Shown: positions 1 to 11,700 of the stretch, piece by piece | Layout of the letters: every line of letters begins with the position of its first letter | How positions within the stretch are numbered: the stretch's first letter is position 1 | DNA from: Sweltsa coloradensis | Lineage: Eukaryota > Arthropoda > Insecta > Plecoptera > Chloroperlidae | Direction of reading: 5' to 3' | Assembly (NCBI GenBank): GCA_024449915.1 | Contig: JAMZAV010001992.1 | Coordinates: 62,001 to 126,000, forward strand | Length of the DNA: 64,000 nucleotides | Program-made: the position numbers and the translations under genes | The notes under the pieces: generated by a model | Seen by the model: only the letters and a program-made list of their open reading frames with translations | Told to the model about the DNA's origin: nothing | The model's database searches: none

Positions 1-600
1 GAGAATAGTGCAACTAAAGCAGTGAGAAGTGCTAAATATAACTATTATCACGATAGGATCGACAATAATAGATATGATAGTTGTAATATGTGGAAAACAT
101 TGAAAGAGATGGTTGGCACCAAGGACAAGACAACAAACCCAACAGAAATAAGTTTTGAAGACGGAATTGAAGCTGATACGGTAAAAATTGCAAACAAATT
201 TAATAATTACTTTATAGATAGTATAGATAAAGTGATAGATAGTATTGCTGAAGTTGATGTGAGTTGTATTGAAAACGATAAACTAAAAGAAACAATTGAT
301 CTGTATAAATATCAACGTGAAAAAAATTGTATGTTTGAACAGTTCAGTGAAATTACAATAAGCAAATTAAGAAAAATAGTGCTGTCGCTAAAAAACAATG
401 GTGGGGGGACCTTTGATGGAATTAGTGTTAAGTTGTTAAAAGATGCATATCCTACGATTAAGTTTAACCTCCTTAACTTAATTAACATGTCATTAAAAAC
501 AGGAAAATTTCCTGAAGACTGGAAAGAATCTCTTATAGTTCCGATACAGAAAATTAGTAAATCTAAAACTGCCTCTGAATTTAGACCAATAAACAAATAA
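1..600 (+). pseudogene. Reverse transcriptase ORF2, upstream part (outer element)
   Basis: The readable frame from position 22 shows the region between endonuclease and reverse transcriptase of a non-LTR ORF2. It has WKTLKEMVG near the start, NNGGGTFDGISVKLLKDA (RT motif 0/1 with the usual D-G-I/V), LINMSLKTGKFPEDWKESLI and FRPIN. The stop after RPIN is created by the inserted element, not by the original reading frame. The methionine at 22 is internal; the true start lies left of the window. Confidence 0.8.
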
Positions 601-603
601 ACA

Positions 604-2131
604 TGTAAACATGGGAGACGGGCATAGACTGGATGTGGAAAGTTATCAGTGCAGCATGGAGAAATAAGAAGGTGCCAGAGGACTGGGGGAAGGGAATCAT
701 AGTACCAACCTTCAAGAAAGGGGATAAGAAGAAATGTGGAAACTATCGAGGAATCACCCTGATGAGCCAATGTGCAAAAATATACGAGAAAATACTGGAT
801 CGGAGACTACGACAACAAGTTGAGCCAAATATGAGAGAGGAACAATATGGGTTTAGAGCAGGCCGCTCAACCATTGACCTTATATTTGCACTCAGACAAA
901 TCATGGAAAAAAAATGGGAACAAGGAGAAGAAATGTATATGGTCTTCCTGGACCTAGAAAAGGCATATGACAGTGCCCCAAGAGCTAAAGTATGGGAATG
1001 CCTAAAAGCTACAGGAGTGGAAAAGAGTCTAGTGGCAAGAATCCAAAGTACATATGCCATAAGCAAGAGCTGCGTACAAACACCACTGGGTAGAACGACC
1101 TGGTTCGAAATAAACAGTGGTCTACGACAAGGCAGTGTGATGTCCCCTACACTGTTCGCCATTGTAATGGATGCCATACTAAGAAAAGTAGAACCAACCG
1201 AAAACAAAATGTCAAAGACGATGATATTTGCCGACGATATAGTGAGATGGGGAGATTCCATTGAAGAAGTCCAGGAAAGTATAGATAAGTGGAATGAGGA
1301 AACACAGGAATTTAACATGAAAATAAGTATTGAAAAGAGTGAGATGTTAATAGTAACCAAGAAAATTAAACCGAACCAGAAAAAGTAACACTACGTGGAG
1401 AAGAGCTGTCAATTGCAGAAGAATTCAAATACCTGGGAAGTATTCTGACAAAGGATGCCAAAATAACAGCAGAAATATCAAGAAGAATCATACTAGCACA
1501 CAAATTCTACCAAAGCGTACGAAAACTACTATGGAAAGAGGAAATATCAAACAGATGTAAAATGATATTATACAAAATGTACTTTCTCCCAATTTTGTCA
1601 TATGCATCAGTGACATGGACAATAGGAGGAAAGGAAGAGAGCAGACTGCAAGCAGCAGAGATGAAATTCCTAAGAAGTGCGGTGGGCATAACAAAACTAG
1701 ACAAGGTACGAAGCATAACAACAAGAACAAATTAGGAGTGGAAAGTCTACGAGATAAAACAGGAAGAGAAAGACTCAGGTGGTATGGACATGTAAGAAGA
1801 ATGAAGCAAGACAGAATCCCAAGACGAGAATTTGAACGTACATGTGGGGGAGTGCGAAGAGTTGGCCGGCCAAGAGATAGATGGCGGGACCAAATAACGC
1901 GAAGCGTCGAAGAAAGAGGGAAAACATGGGATAGGGTTAATGAAGAAAGACTCTGGGAGGACAGGAAGAAGTGGAGAGAATTATTAGAAATGCCGGTTAT
2001 GGAAGAAAACGAGAAAGAAGATGAGGGGTGCTGAGCCTGGCTAGCAAGCACTAGAAGATAGCCCGAGAAACTGGTGACTCGTCACCCCCCGACCCGACGA
2101 ATGTTGGAAAAGGGTGTTTGATAAAAAAAAA
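604..2131 (+). mobile_element. RTE-type non-LTR retrotransposon inserted in the outer element
   Basis: 5'-truncated element with a short GATAAAAAAAA-type 3' tail, inserted in the RT gene of another retrotransposon. The sequence AAACATGT occurs at both edges, consistent with a short target-site duplication. The 3' part encodes the R-L-R-W-Y-G-H-V and V-G-R-P-R-D-R-W blocks typical of RTE-like ORF C-termini. A second, diverged copy lies at 24156-24927 and a third remnant at 36514-37989. Confidence 0.8.
633..2034 (+). pseudogene. RTE-type reverse transcriptase, frameshifted
   Basis: RT motifs in order: KKCGNYRGITLMS, YGFRAGRSTIDLIFALRQ, MVFLDLEKAYDSAP (motif A), GLRQGSVMSPTLFAIVMD (motif B) and FADDIVRWG (motif C). 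The frame shifts by one base near 1365-1385 (the stop at 1386 is an artefact of this) and again near 1715-1730. It finishes as LGVESLRDKTGRERLRWYGH through PRREFERT and a stop at 2034. At least two indels make it non-functional as written. Confidence 0.82.
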
Positions 2132-2195
2132 ACATGTTGCCAGTTTTTGAGAAAGTATTAGAAATAGTTGTTCATAATCAGTTATATGCATATTT

Positions 2196-3449
2196 TGATA
2201 AAATGACTTAATAATTGAATGTCAATCGGGTTTTAGGAAACTGCACTCATGTGAGACTGCAGTTCAACTTTTAATTTCGAAATGGACTCAAAGCATGGAT
2301 AATAACCTATCAACATTAGCTGTTTTTCTTGATCTAAAGAGAGCCTTTGAGACTATAAATAGATCTAGACTTATTGAGAAATTGAGATATATGTATGGTG
2401 TAGACGGGAAGGTGCTAGATTGGATATGTGATTACCTTTGTGATAGAAGTCAGAGGACAAAATATAATGAAGTAATATCGGATGTAAAAAATATTGATGT
2501 TGGAGTCCCACAGGGGTCAGTTCTGGGCCCACTTTTGTTTCTTATTTATATAAATGATATTGAAAAATGTGTAGAAAAGTGTATCTTAAACTTGTATGCA
2601 GATGATACCGTAATTTTTTTCTCGAGCAAAGATTTACAAGAAATGATTGACATTATAAATAATGAACTAAAGACTGTTTCACAATGGTTAAGTATCAACT
2701 TTCTTAAACTAAATGTATTAAAATGTAAGTGTATGTTAATCGGCACTTCTAACCTAGCTGAAATACAGATGGACATACTAGCTAACCAAGTAAAAATAGA
2801 GGATGAAGCCATCATGTTTGTTGAAGAATTTAAATACTTGGGTATAATCTTAGATAATAAGTTATCATTCAAAATCCATATTAATTACATTGTAGCAAAA
2901 ATTAGTAAGAAGGTAGGTTATATAAGTAGAATTGGTCATCATCTGTCGTCATGGTCTAAAATGTTAATTTATAAGACAATTGTTCAACCACATTTCGATT
3001 TCTGTTCAACAATTTTTTATCAAGCTTTTAACATGGATATTGACAGACTTCAGAAATTACAAAATAGAGGTATGCGAACTATACTTAAATGTAATCGTTA
3101 TGTTTCAATAACGACAATGCTGAACACTCTTCAATGGATAAATGTTAAAGAACGAATTAAGCTTAATGCAATATTATTCATTTTTAAGATCCATCATAAC
3201 TTGTTGCCAAATTACTTAGGATTGAAATTAAAGCCAATAGCATCAGTTCATGATCATAGCACAAGAGCAGCTAGAACTGGTTACTATTTGAAAGGTTGCA
3301 ATAAGAAGTTAGCTAATAAATCAATTTTTTATTCCGGTATTAGGGAATTTAACAACTTACCTTCTGTAGTTATTACTTCCATTAATGTTGCTAGTTTTAA
3401 GAGAAATTATCTCTTGCATAGAGCTCAGTCTCAGCAATGTAATTTATAG
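2196..3449 (+). pseudogene. Reverse transcriptase ORF2, downstream part (outer element)
   Basis: RT palm motifs are intact: FLDLKRAFET (motif A), GVPQGSVLGPLLFLIYINDI (motif B) and LYADDTVIFF (motif C, YADD), then thumb and C-terminal tail to the stop at 3449. Between 2132 and about 2198 the frame differs by one base: an A4 run near 2201 appears to have lost one A, which produces stops just after. Otherwise the ORF is open, so the element decayed little before or after being split. It would copy its own RNA by target-primed reverse transcription. Confidence 0.85.
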
Positions 3450-3477
3450 AAATAGAATACTTATAATATAATATTAT

Positions 3478-3997
3478 TAGGGTTGCCGTCGATAATCGAA
3501 ATATCGATCGATTATCGATATCAGTAATATGATATGATAATCGATTCAAGTATTTTGATATGATATGATATGATTATCGATTTAAATAGTGACATCGATG
3601 TTTTCGCGGTTTACCATGCTTAAAAATGCCGCGCTGTCGTATCAACGCGCCGATTGGTTGTCGGAGTAGCCAATCGCTGCTCAAGTATAATGCCACGCCC
3701 ACCGCCGCCAGTGCGCATGCGCTCGCAGCGCGATACAAGGCGATACGAAAACATCGCCCGGCCCGATTGCGATGTATTCAGTACGGCTCGACGTGTTGTG
3801 GCGTGAACTTCTCTAGCGTCAGTCTGCCCAATTATATTGAATTCGCGATGTTTCTTCCGTGTTTCTGCTTCCTAGGCTCAATTTGGAATTTGATATGATA
3901 ATCGATTTGGGTCTATGATATCGATATATTTCGATATGATAATCGATTCGATGCCTCCGATTATCGATCACGATTTTCACATCGAACGGCAACCCTA
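3478..3997. mobile_element. hAT-type MITE with 8-bp target duplication
   Basis: Terminal inverted repeats TAGGGTTGCCGT and its complement enclose 520 bp with no coding capacity. The flanks are identical 8-bp duplications AATATTAT (3470-3477 and 3998-4005), the hAT hallmark. The interior near both ends is built of short motifs rich in GATATGATAATCGAT that fold on themselves. It lies in the 3' UTR of the outer retrotransposon, so it is the youngest or near-youngest layer there. Confidence 0.88.
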
Positions 3998-4371
3998 AAT
4001 ATTATATTATTATTAGAAGGGATATGGTTATTTATTTTTTGGTATAAGGCTCCAGACTAGAAATCAAAATATGTACTGATATCTAGTCAGGCCTATCTTC
4101 TGTAAGTGAAATATGTAATGTAATATGTGTGTAAAATGTGAAATATGTAATGTATTGCAATAGCTGTTGCAGCTAAATAAAGAATTATTATTTATTATTA
4201 TTATGTGTTATGCGGATTTTCTGTTGTTCTGTGAAAAAATCATTACTAAGTTGAAGATTTTTTTTTAAATTAAATTAAATTAAATTAAAAATAAACTTTA
4301 AAAAATAAAAAAATTAATTTTTAAAAAAATTTTATTGCACTCAAATTTCACACGAATATATAAATTCATAA

Positions 4372-4690
4372 CATTAGGGTTCTGTGAAAAAATCATTGAA
4401 ATCGGATAAAGCACGTAGGTGTTATAAGTCGAAGAAATTTTTTTTAAATAAAAAAAATCGTAAAATTGCGATTTTCATGAGAAATAATTTTCCGATTGCG
4501 CTAAAAAACGTGGCAGTTCTAAGTTCAGAGATTTCGAAGGCCTCCATAAAATTTCTTGGCAATTGGAGTATTGGTTTAGCCGGAATCGTGTTAACAAACT
4601 AACAAACACACAAAAATAATAATAAAAAAAAAAAACGGATTTTTTTCTCCAGTGTAGTGAAATGAAATCTTCGCTTCGCTCATCCAAAAA
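4372..4690 (+). repeat. R1 family fragment
   Basis: One module of a recurring family. It runs from GTTCTGTGAAAAAATCATTG through CGTAAAATTGCGATTTTCAT and GTGGCAGTTCTAAGTTCAGA to the end motif with CTTCGCTTCGCTCATCCAA. Compare 6959-7395, 17162-17929, 31770-32230, 33267-34024 and 62086-62470. The same strand order as at 33267-34024. Confidence 0.75.
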
Positions 4691-5464
4691 TTAAAAATAC
4701 ACATTCATTACTACCTATTTAAAACTATACAAATACACTAAAAGAACAAGTATAATAAAATAAAAAAATACAATAAATACAATAAGTAAAACTTGGATAA
4801 CAGAAGTGTAAATAAACTAATAGTAATATCCAAGATGAATGAAAACAAAAAAACTTGGTTTGTATTTAGCTAGTATTTCAAAGATCCAAATCGAGTTACA
4901 TGTTATCAAACAATGTGATCAAACTGATATGTCTAGCTAGCATCAATTGATTCAATTCCTATCAAATTATTGGGTTCATGTTTTGAAATCTTGCAATGAG
5001 TGTAAATAGAAAATGGGTGATTCCTGGTACCAATATGTTGTTTAACAGTTTATTTATTTAATGACCACCTTATGCAGTTATTTAACTTGAAAAGAAATAG
5101 ATGATAAATACAACTACATAACTACGTAGGCCTGCATAATAATTTAGAAAATGATCACACACACTATTAAATAAAACATTTAATAAGCTATATAACTAAA
5201 ATCAAATTAAATAGTAGAAAAATATTTTCATAATCAGAAACTTCAGAACATTTTATACAGAAAATAAAACATAAAAATAGTTATAAAAATTTAAACAAAG
5301 CGTAATGTAGGGTGAGTTAACAATAATTTTTAGAACAGTAAGAAAGAAAGACATGGGAAAAAGAACAAAAAAAGTAAGGGATAGAAAGAAAAGTTATGAA
5401 AATGAAAACAGAAGACCAATTTATTCCACTACGAGAAAATGTTAGGTTTGCCGGAGTTGTTTAC
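4691..5464. other. AT-rich intron, nothing recognised
   Basis: Low-complexity AT-rich DNA in the intron downstream of the last recognised DOCK exon. I see no coding block, no inverted termini and no match to the other repeats of the window. Confidence 0.6.
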
Positions 5465-5708
5465 CTGGGTGGGTAGAATCACATCGTACGACGTCGTCAG
5501 CATCTTGTTGAGTGCGGTGAACACATTGTACAGATCTCGCTTGAAGCTGTCTTCGTACTGTCCGCCCGTGGCCCGCGCGAACAACAGCCGCGACTGAATG
5601 ATGAACTTGAAGATGTACTCCAGCGAGCGGAAGCACTTCTGTATCGGTCCCTGTTTCTCCGTCGAGCTGACCCAGTCGGCGCAGTGTTGCACGCTGCTCA
5701 GGAGGCCT
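5465..5708 (-). CDS. spg: DOCK3/4-like exon, last in window (helical region)
   Basis: 244 nt after ccccacag. The first base completes a Lys codon, then GLLSSVQHCADWVSSTEKQG, CFRSLEYIFKFIIQSRLLFA, RATGGQYEDSFKRDLYNVFT and ALNKMLTTSYDVILPTQ. It ends in phase 0 at a GTAAAC donor, so the gene continues to the left. The L-E-Y-I-F-K-F-I-I-Q-S-R-x-L-F and A-T-G-G-Q blocks are those of DOCK3/4. No further exon was recognised from 1 to 5464, which is transposon and AT-rich DNA. Confidence 0.95.
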
Positions 5709-8700
5709 CTGTGGGGAGAAGATGACGGTCAGAAGGGGCTCTCAGGCAACATGGGGAAGATTGTTCAAAGTGCCAAGGCCTACTTGCTCCAACAAAAGAA
5801 TACAGATGCTTTGTCGTGGTGGGGGTAGTATGAATGGGCGGTAAATGGAATGTCGCCTTTGTGTATGAAAGAGAAATATCTTTTACCAACGCAAGCAAAA
5901 ATTATATGAGCTAGATCACGTGTGCTGGATAGATTCACACTGACCTAGCGTGAATAGAATTGACAAAGTTGTTATGCTGGGCAGTGGCGTGCCGACAATG
6001 TATAAGGTGGAGCATCGTGCTACACCTACAAATGGGTGGGTGGGTAGTTGTGGTGTAACGAATAAAAACAGATATTATCACACACCGAGTAAAACTAGAC
6101 TGAATATATTCTGTATTACTGATTATTGAGAGTATTTCATACCCTTGAAAAGGTTGTTGTAGGTATGCTCTGGCATGCATGTCCCTTATGATTAAAATAA
6201 TACAGCTCATTTCATAGTGCGCGCACTGTCTAAACGCGTTGTATGAACCCAAGACTAAGGTAATTTTGCCTTTTACCTAGGCGGCCGTGGCCGTCATACC
6301 ATGGACTTGTGACTAGGCCTAGTCTATGTCCATCAACAAATGGCGTACGCAGGCGTTTTTAAATTAATGTGCAGGATAGTTAACTTTGAGCCTCAATCAA
6401 TTGGTATTTACATATTCACTTTAAAATCCTTAAAATCCCGTTAATTTAATTTCTTATGAAGATACTTTCACCAATATCGAAATCTGATGAACAATCTCTA
6501 TTGCTTGCCTGCTGGAAGAGGGGCAAAGAGTGGTAGCTGCCAATATATTACCTACAAGGTTGCATCAAAAATAAACTTTTTGTCTCATCTGAAAATGTGT
6601 TATTTATTTGTTTATATTATTTAAACACAATTTGGTATCACTGTGATCCCTTATCACCCAACCTCCAAACCAACGGTTTGAAACTGGGAAAGGAAAACGA
6701 GTTATACTCAAAATCGTGTCACGTGACACTCGCTAGTTGAGGACTCACTGGGGTGGTGGCGCTAGTCGCCGGTATACTTGCACCTCATTGGTCAAAATTT
6801 CTCATTGGTTGAAAAAATTCAAATTCTACAGGTCACGTTCCGTCCGTTACAAGCACTCAAGCAGTCTGTTAAGCTGTCAGCTGCCACTGCGACTGCGAGC
6901 AACGTTCGGCAGGTAGGCCTAGTTAAGCTTGTGATTGTTTCACTGCTAAGTGTGTATTTGGATGAGCGTAGCGAGCGAAGCGAAGATTCCATTTCACTTC
7001 ACTGGAGAAAAAAATCCGGAATGTTTTTTTTTTCTTTTTGTATTTTTGTGTGTTTGTCCACACGATTCCGGCTAAACCGATACTCCAATTGCGATAACAT
7101 TTTATGGAGGCCTTCGAAGTCTCTGAACTTAGAACTGCCACGTTTTTGAGCAAAATCAAAAAATTATTTCGCATTAAAATTGCAATTTTACGATTTTTTT
7201 TTATTTTTAAAACATTCTTCGACTTATAATACCTACATGCTTTATCGGATTGTAATGATTTTTTCACAGAACCTTAATTTTATGAATTAATACATTGGTG
7301 TGAAATTTGAGGGCAATCGAAAAGAAATTTCTTATGAAAATTGCAATTTGACGCTTTTTTCGTTTAAAGAAACATACGCTCATCCAACAACGCGCCTGAA
7401 AAAGCGTTTGCGAAGCTTCCTAGTATACAACATAACTCCATAAGACTATTGTAATTGTGTGGTCATATAGTATTTTTTGTAGACTAGGCCATACAATTGT
7501 AATAATTTAGTTATGTTTTGATAATAACTTAGCATTGAAATTCGAACATGGCTTGCAAGGCTAGGCCTACCTAATGGCAATGGTCTCTCTCTATGCCCAT
7601 GATTCCCTTATGCAAGTTAAACGATGATTCAATAACAAATGTCTTACTAGGCCTTCTTATTCATTTCAATGATTTTACTCTAAAAAGAACTAAAATCATT
7701 GAAATGATCTGACTGAGCTAGTAAGATATTTGAATCGACGCAGCAAAGTAGAATTTTTAGGTTAGGGCACCTACAAAAGCTACCTACGTTACCGACAAAA
7801 CCAGAATAGTTCGAGGACTCACAGGGGTGGTGGCAGCACTATCTACACTTGCACACTATAACAGAATTTTAACATTGAGTTGCGCATCTTTACAACGTAA
7901 ATATATTAGTATCCTTGCTCCAAACTATTGGAACAAACTCCTTACTTTTACGTTCGTATTATATATAAGTACCGTATTCTTTCTCTAAAACCATTTTCCA
8001 GACACATACGCAAAAAGTAAGTGTTAAAAAATTTCGACTCCGGCGGCTGGGGCCTTTCCCCGGACCCCAGGTGGCACCTCCGTAAAGGCTTCGCTATCCA
8101 CCTTGGGGGGGAGGGGGTACCACCACCCCCAAGGACGTCTGCTCCACTTGTAACACAACCTCAGCATGCCACTGATGTTGGGAAAACAATTTCGAGCTAT
8201 CTGTATTCTTGAGTTGGGACCACTATAGCACGGTGCAGGTAGAAGTATTGACCGTCGGGTCGGATTTGGATACTTAACTGCTTCAGGTTCTCGGATATGG
8301 TAGGGCAATAATACTGCACGTAAAAATAGATATTGAATTTTACTTGTGATAACATGACGATTTTCTCCCAATTCATTTTCTACATTCTGTATTTTTATTG
8401 AATGGCATTTGTATAAACTATAAATTAAAGATGTCTGGACCGGCACCTCCACCAACCAACAAAATACTTTTTTTATTACCTGAAAATTGGATACCTTTTT
8501 AACTATCGGTCATACCCCAAACACCCGACCTGACCCAAAATGTTGGGTATTGTCACCACTAGTTACAAGTTGAAAAAAATTATTTGCCTAAATAATCGGT
8601 TTTCTGTTCCCGAAACATTTAAATACATCGACTACTTGAATTCAAATTAAATCAATAAATAAAACCATAAAGTAATAAGCAATTAATCAATTAAATTAAG

Positions 8701-11700
8701 AATTTAATCAATTAAATTAAGAATGTAATCAATTAAATTAAGAATGTAATTACAAAATCTAGAAAGTAATTCATTTGGAAGTGAGTAACACTACATTTCA
8801 AAAAAGTTATTCCACGACCACTGCCCATACGACACACAATAGAGCCATACAATAGTTTACAAAAAAAAAAAATTTAATTTACTATTGCTAAATTGCTAAA
8901 TTCAACTTTCCGTCAAGCAACTTCATATTGATACCATAGATTCCACTTGTCCTGCATCCAACTTACTTGTAGACTAGCGCAGCAGCGAAGTGACCCTTGA
9001 TGTAAGCGTCCATGACCGGCTTGAAGTGCTCAAACTTAGAGTCGTCCAGGAGGCTGAATATGCTGACCTGGATTAGAAAAGGGAGAAAAGTTGGGAAATA
9101 AAATAGGTGGCAAATGCACAAATTTTTTTTTTTTTTACTAAATCACAACAAATTTAAAATTTCGGTTACTAAAATAATAATATGTGATGCAGAATGTGAA
9201 GAGATCTTAGGTTTAACATTTTTAATTTGCCTACCTGTTTAAAAAACAAGATTTTGAATATTTTGTAGGGCTGTGCGAGCCTAGAATTTTTAAGTCGAGC
9301 CAAGCAGAGCCGAGTATTAAAAAAAAAGCTCGATTTTCGAGCCAAGCCAAGCCGAGCTTTTAAAAAAAAAAAAAAAATTTAAATTAAATTAAATTAAATT
9401 AAAAATGGTTAGGCTACAAATTTTCTAGGGATGTCATCGGGTACCCGGTTCTAGAAATTACCCGGAGCTGATAACAAGATCAGGGTATTTTTCGCGATCG
9501 TTTTTAGGCTAATTCACGGGTTTATTATTTTACGCGCTACGTCGATGCGATTTTTCCCGCGGAGCCTGCCCGCTGCCTGCAGAGTCGATAAAGAAGATCC
9601 GGGGAAACTTCTTTGTCGACTCTGCTAAAGAGTAACTCGAGTTGACAACAGAGCGCGTTGTAAGCCAACACGTGACACCTGCGCGAACTGCGTGCGCGTT
9701 CGGTCGATCCAACAAACTCAACTCACAGCTGACGAAGAACAAAGATGGTCGGTGTGGAACTAGTTGGAAGAAGAATTATTGCGATAAGATCATGTTTCTA
9801 CGATCACGACGCATTGGATTGTTATTCCTTGGCTTATCTCCTTTCTTTCCTAGGCTTATTTTGCGACGAAAGCTTCAGCGCGGGTGATAGTGTGATAGGT
9901 TTTCCCACATGAGAGAGAGAGAGAGACACGTTTGCATTCTAGACCTAGGCCTATCGCATTCTACTGCGTCGAGTCGACTGTTAATCGCTGGCTCAGGCTG
10001 CCGCATTCTTCCGCGAAAGTCTTTGTTGACAAGACTGTCTGTTGAGTGTTGATGAAAATGAGCGCGTGTACTGCGTGTTTTTGTAGGCTCGGCTCGGCTC
10101 GAATAAATCAAGCCTAAAATCAAGCTCGGCTCGGCGCGAGCTCAAAACTGAAGCTCGGAAAAGCTCGAGAAATCGAGTACTCACACAGCCCTAAAATTTT
10201 GCAAAAAAAAAATAGCAGAGTATCTAAAAAATTGAGAGATACGGATTTTTGTTTTTTTATGTCATTTCCAAACAAAGGATTCTGTCTTCTTAGAATTTTA
10301 GTTCAAAAAAAAGGGGAAAAAAAAGAAAGACTAAAATGTGAATGGAAGTAAAGTAACATGAAAAACAATGTTCTTTTTACACATGTAAACATTTGTCCTT
10401 TTTCTGTGGATATTTTTTAACCCTCAGGTCTCTTTTCACATTCCGCATCACATATATGTGAATAATTGTGATGAACTGTAGTAAAAGAACAAGCAACTGA
10501 CCAGCGCGTGGAACACTAGCCCCGAGTGCGTCGTGGAGTTGCCGTCTTCCGTGGAGAACATTGAGAACAACGCGTCTAGGACGTCCTGCAGGAACTTGAC
10601 TAGCTCCTCCCCCGTTGAGACGTAGCACCCGGCCCAGCGCCTCCTGGATGCGCTCCGGGTGTTCCTTCCACTGCAGCAGCGAGAGCAGGTCCACTGCAAC
10701 AACAAACAACACATTGAGAACAACGCGTCTAGGACTCCTTGCAGGAAACTTCTGAGCTATGCTCCTCCCCGTGATACTAGCACCCGGCCCAGCGCCTAAA
10801 GCTCTGGATGGCGCCTCCGGGTGCTTTCCTTCCAACTGCAGCAGCGAGAGCAGTCCACGTTGCAAACAACACAACACATGGATAACCGCGTCTAGGACGT
10901 CCTGCAAGCACTTGACGCTTAGAGCTCCTCACCGTTTGAGACGTAGCACCCACAGCCGGCTCCCGCCAGCCGCCTCCTGGATGCGCTCCGGGTGTTCCTT
11001 CCACTGCAGCACGAGACAGTTCCAATCAACAACAAATAACATATATAAATAAATGGTTTTATGTATTTTTATAGACTGCAAATGCGGCTGGAGTTATAAT
11101 TGTATGTGGATAGATCCAACAGCTTACCTTCGAAAAGTGATGGTGGTTGCTGAATATATTTAATGTCTATTTAGTATTTATCACGAAATTCAGCAGCTAA
11201 CATCAATTTTGAAGGTAAGCTGTTGGACCCTATCTCACAAAAGACCCAATATAAAAGTAAATAATTAAATTAAACTGTAAAACCTAACAACAAAATCACT
11301 ACATAAGGCTTAATGCTTATTACATCTTACATGATAAATACAATTTCAGCATAGACTCCTTTAGATTTTACCACAAAGTGTGGGGAGATAAAAAATGGCA
11401 CGAATGAACAAGCGGCGTGTAGGAGTCAAGGGCTTACTAGCTGAACATACCCATGGGCAGTAATTTCTATAAATCAATTATACCAATGGCCTTGCCATGT
11501 TGAATACAGCGGTTCCCGATAGATCACCGAAGTTAAGCATCATTGGTCAGTACTTGAGTGGGTGACCACTTGGGAACACCACGTGCTGTTGGTAAACGGG
11601 TGAAGCAAGATCGCCAAAGTGTGCCCCCGATAGGAAACAATCTTGCATGCAAATGCATTTTATCTAACGCAAAGTTGACCCACCGTTCTGCGTGAGCTTG

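Larger units (their letters stand above)
1..4204 (+). mobile_element. Non-LTR retrotransposon (outer layer of nest), 5' cut by window edge
   Basis: One element reconstructed from two pieces, 1-602 and about 2132-4204, after mentally skipping the RTE-type insert. The left piece ends in the codons for RPIN and the right piece resumes with MLPVFEKVLE, the normal continuation of a non-LTR reverse transcriptase. The 3' end has an AATAAAG signal followed by a TTA-rich tail (about 4175-4204). Its 3' UTR contains the hAT MITE 3478-3997. Jockey/CR1-like by general appearance; the clade is not certain. Confidence 0.8.
5709..8966. other. DOCK intron with repeats
   Basis: Intron between the exons at 5465-5708 and 8967-9067. 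It holds an R1 copy (6959-7395), a hairpin (7622-7737) and a GC-rich palindromic snippet (about 8030-8155, GGGGCCTTTCCCC). About 6725-6780 and 7810-7860 share a diverged direct repeat containing GAGGACTCACNGGGGTGGTGGC. The remaining AT-rich DNA shows nothing I can name. Confidence 0.6.

Noticed and set aside
1615..2034. Separate 139-codon gene
   Set aside because: It is the frameshifted C-terminal part of the RTE-type ORF that begins at 633.
3626..3898. 90-codon frame in the hAT MITE
   Set aside because: Lies inside the 520-bp MITE, no homology.
10377..10907. 176-codon minus-strand frame as a gene
   Set aside because: It mixes the wrong frame of a DOCK exon with intron and a damaged exon copy; the real exon is 10502-10693.
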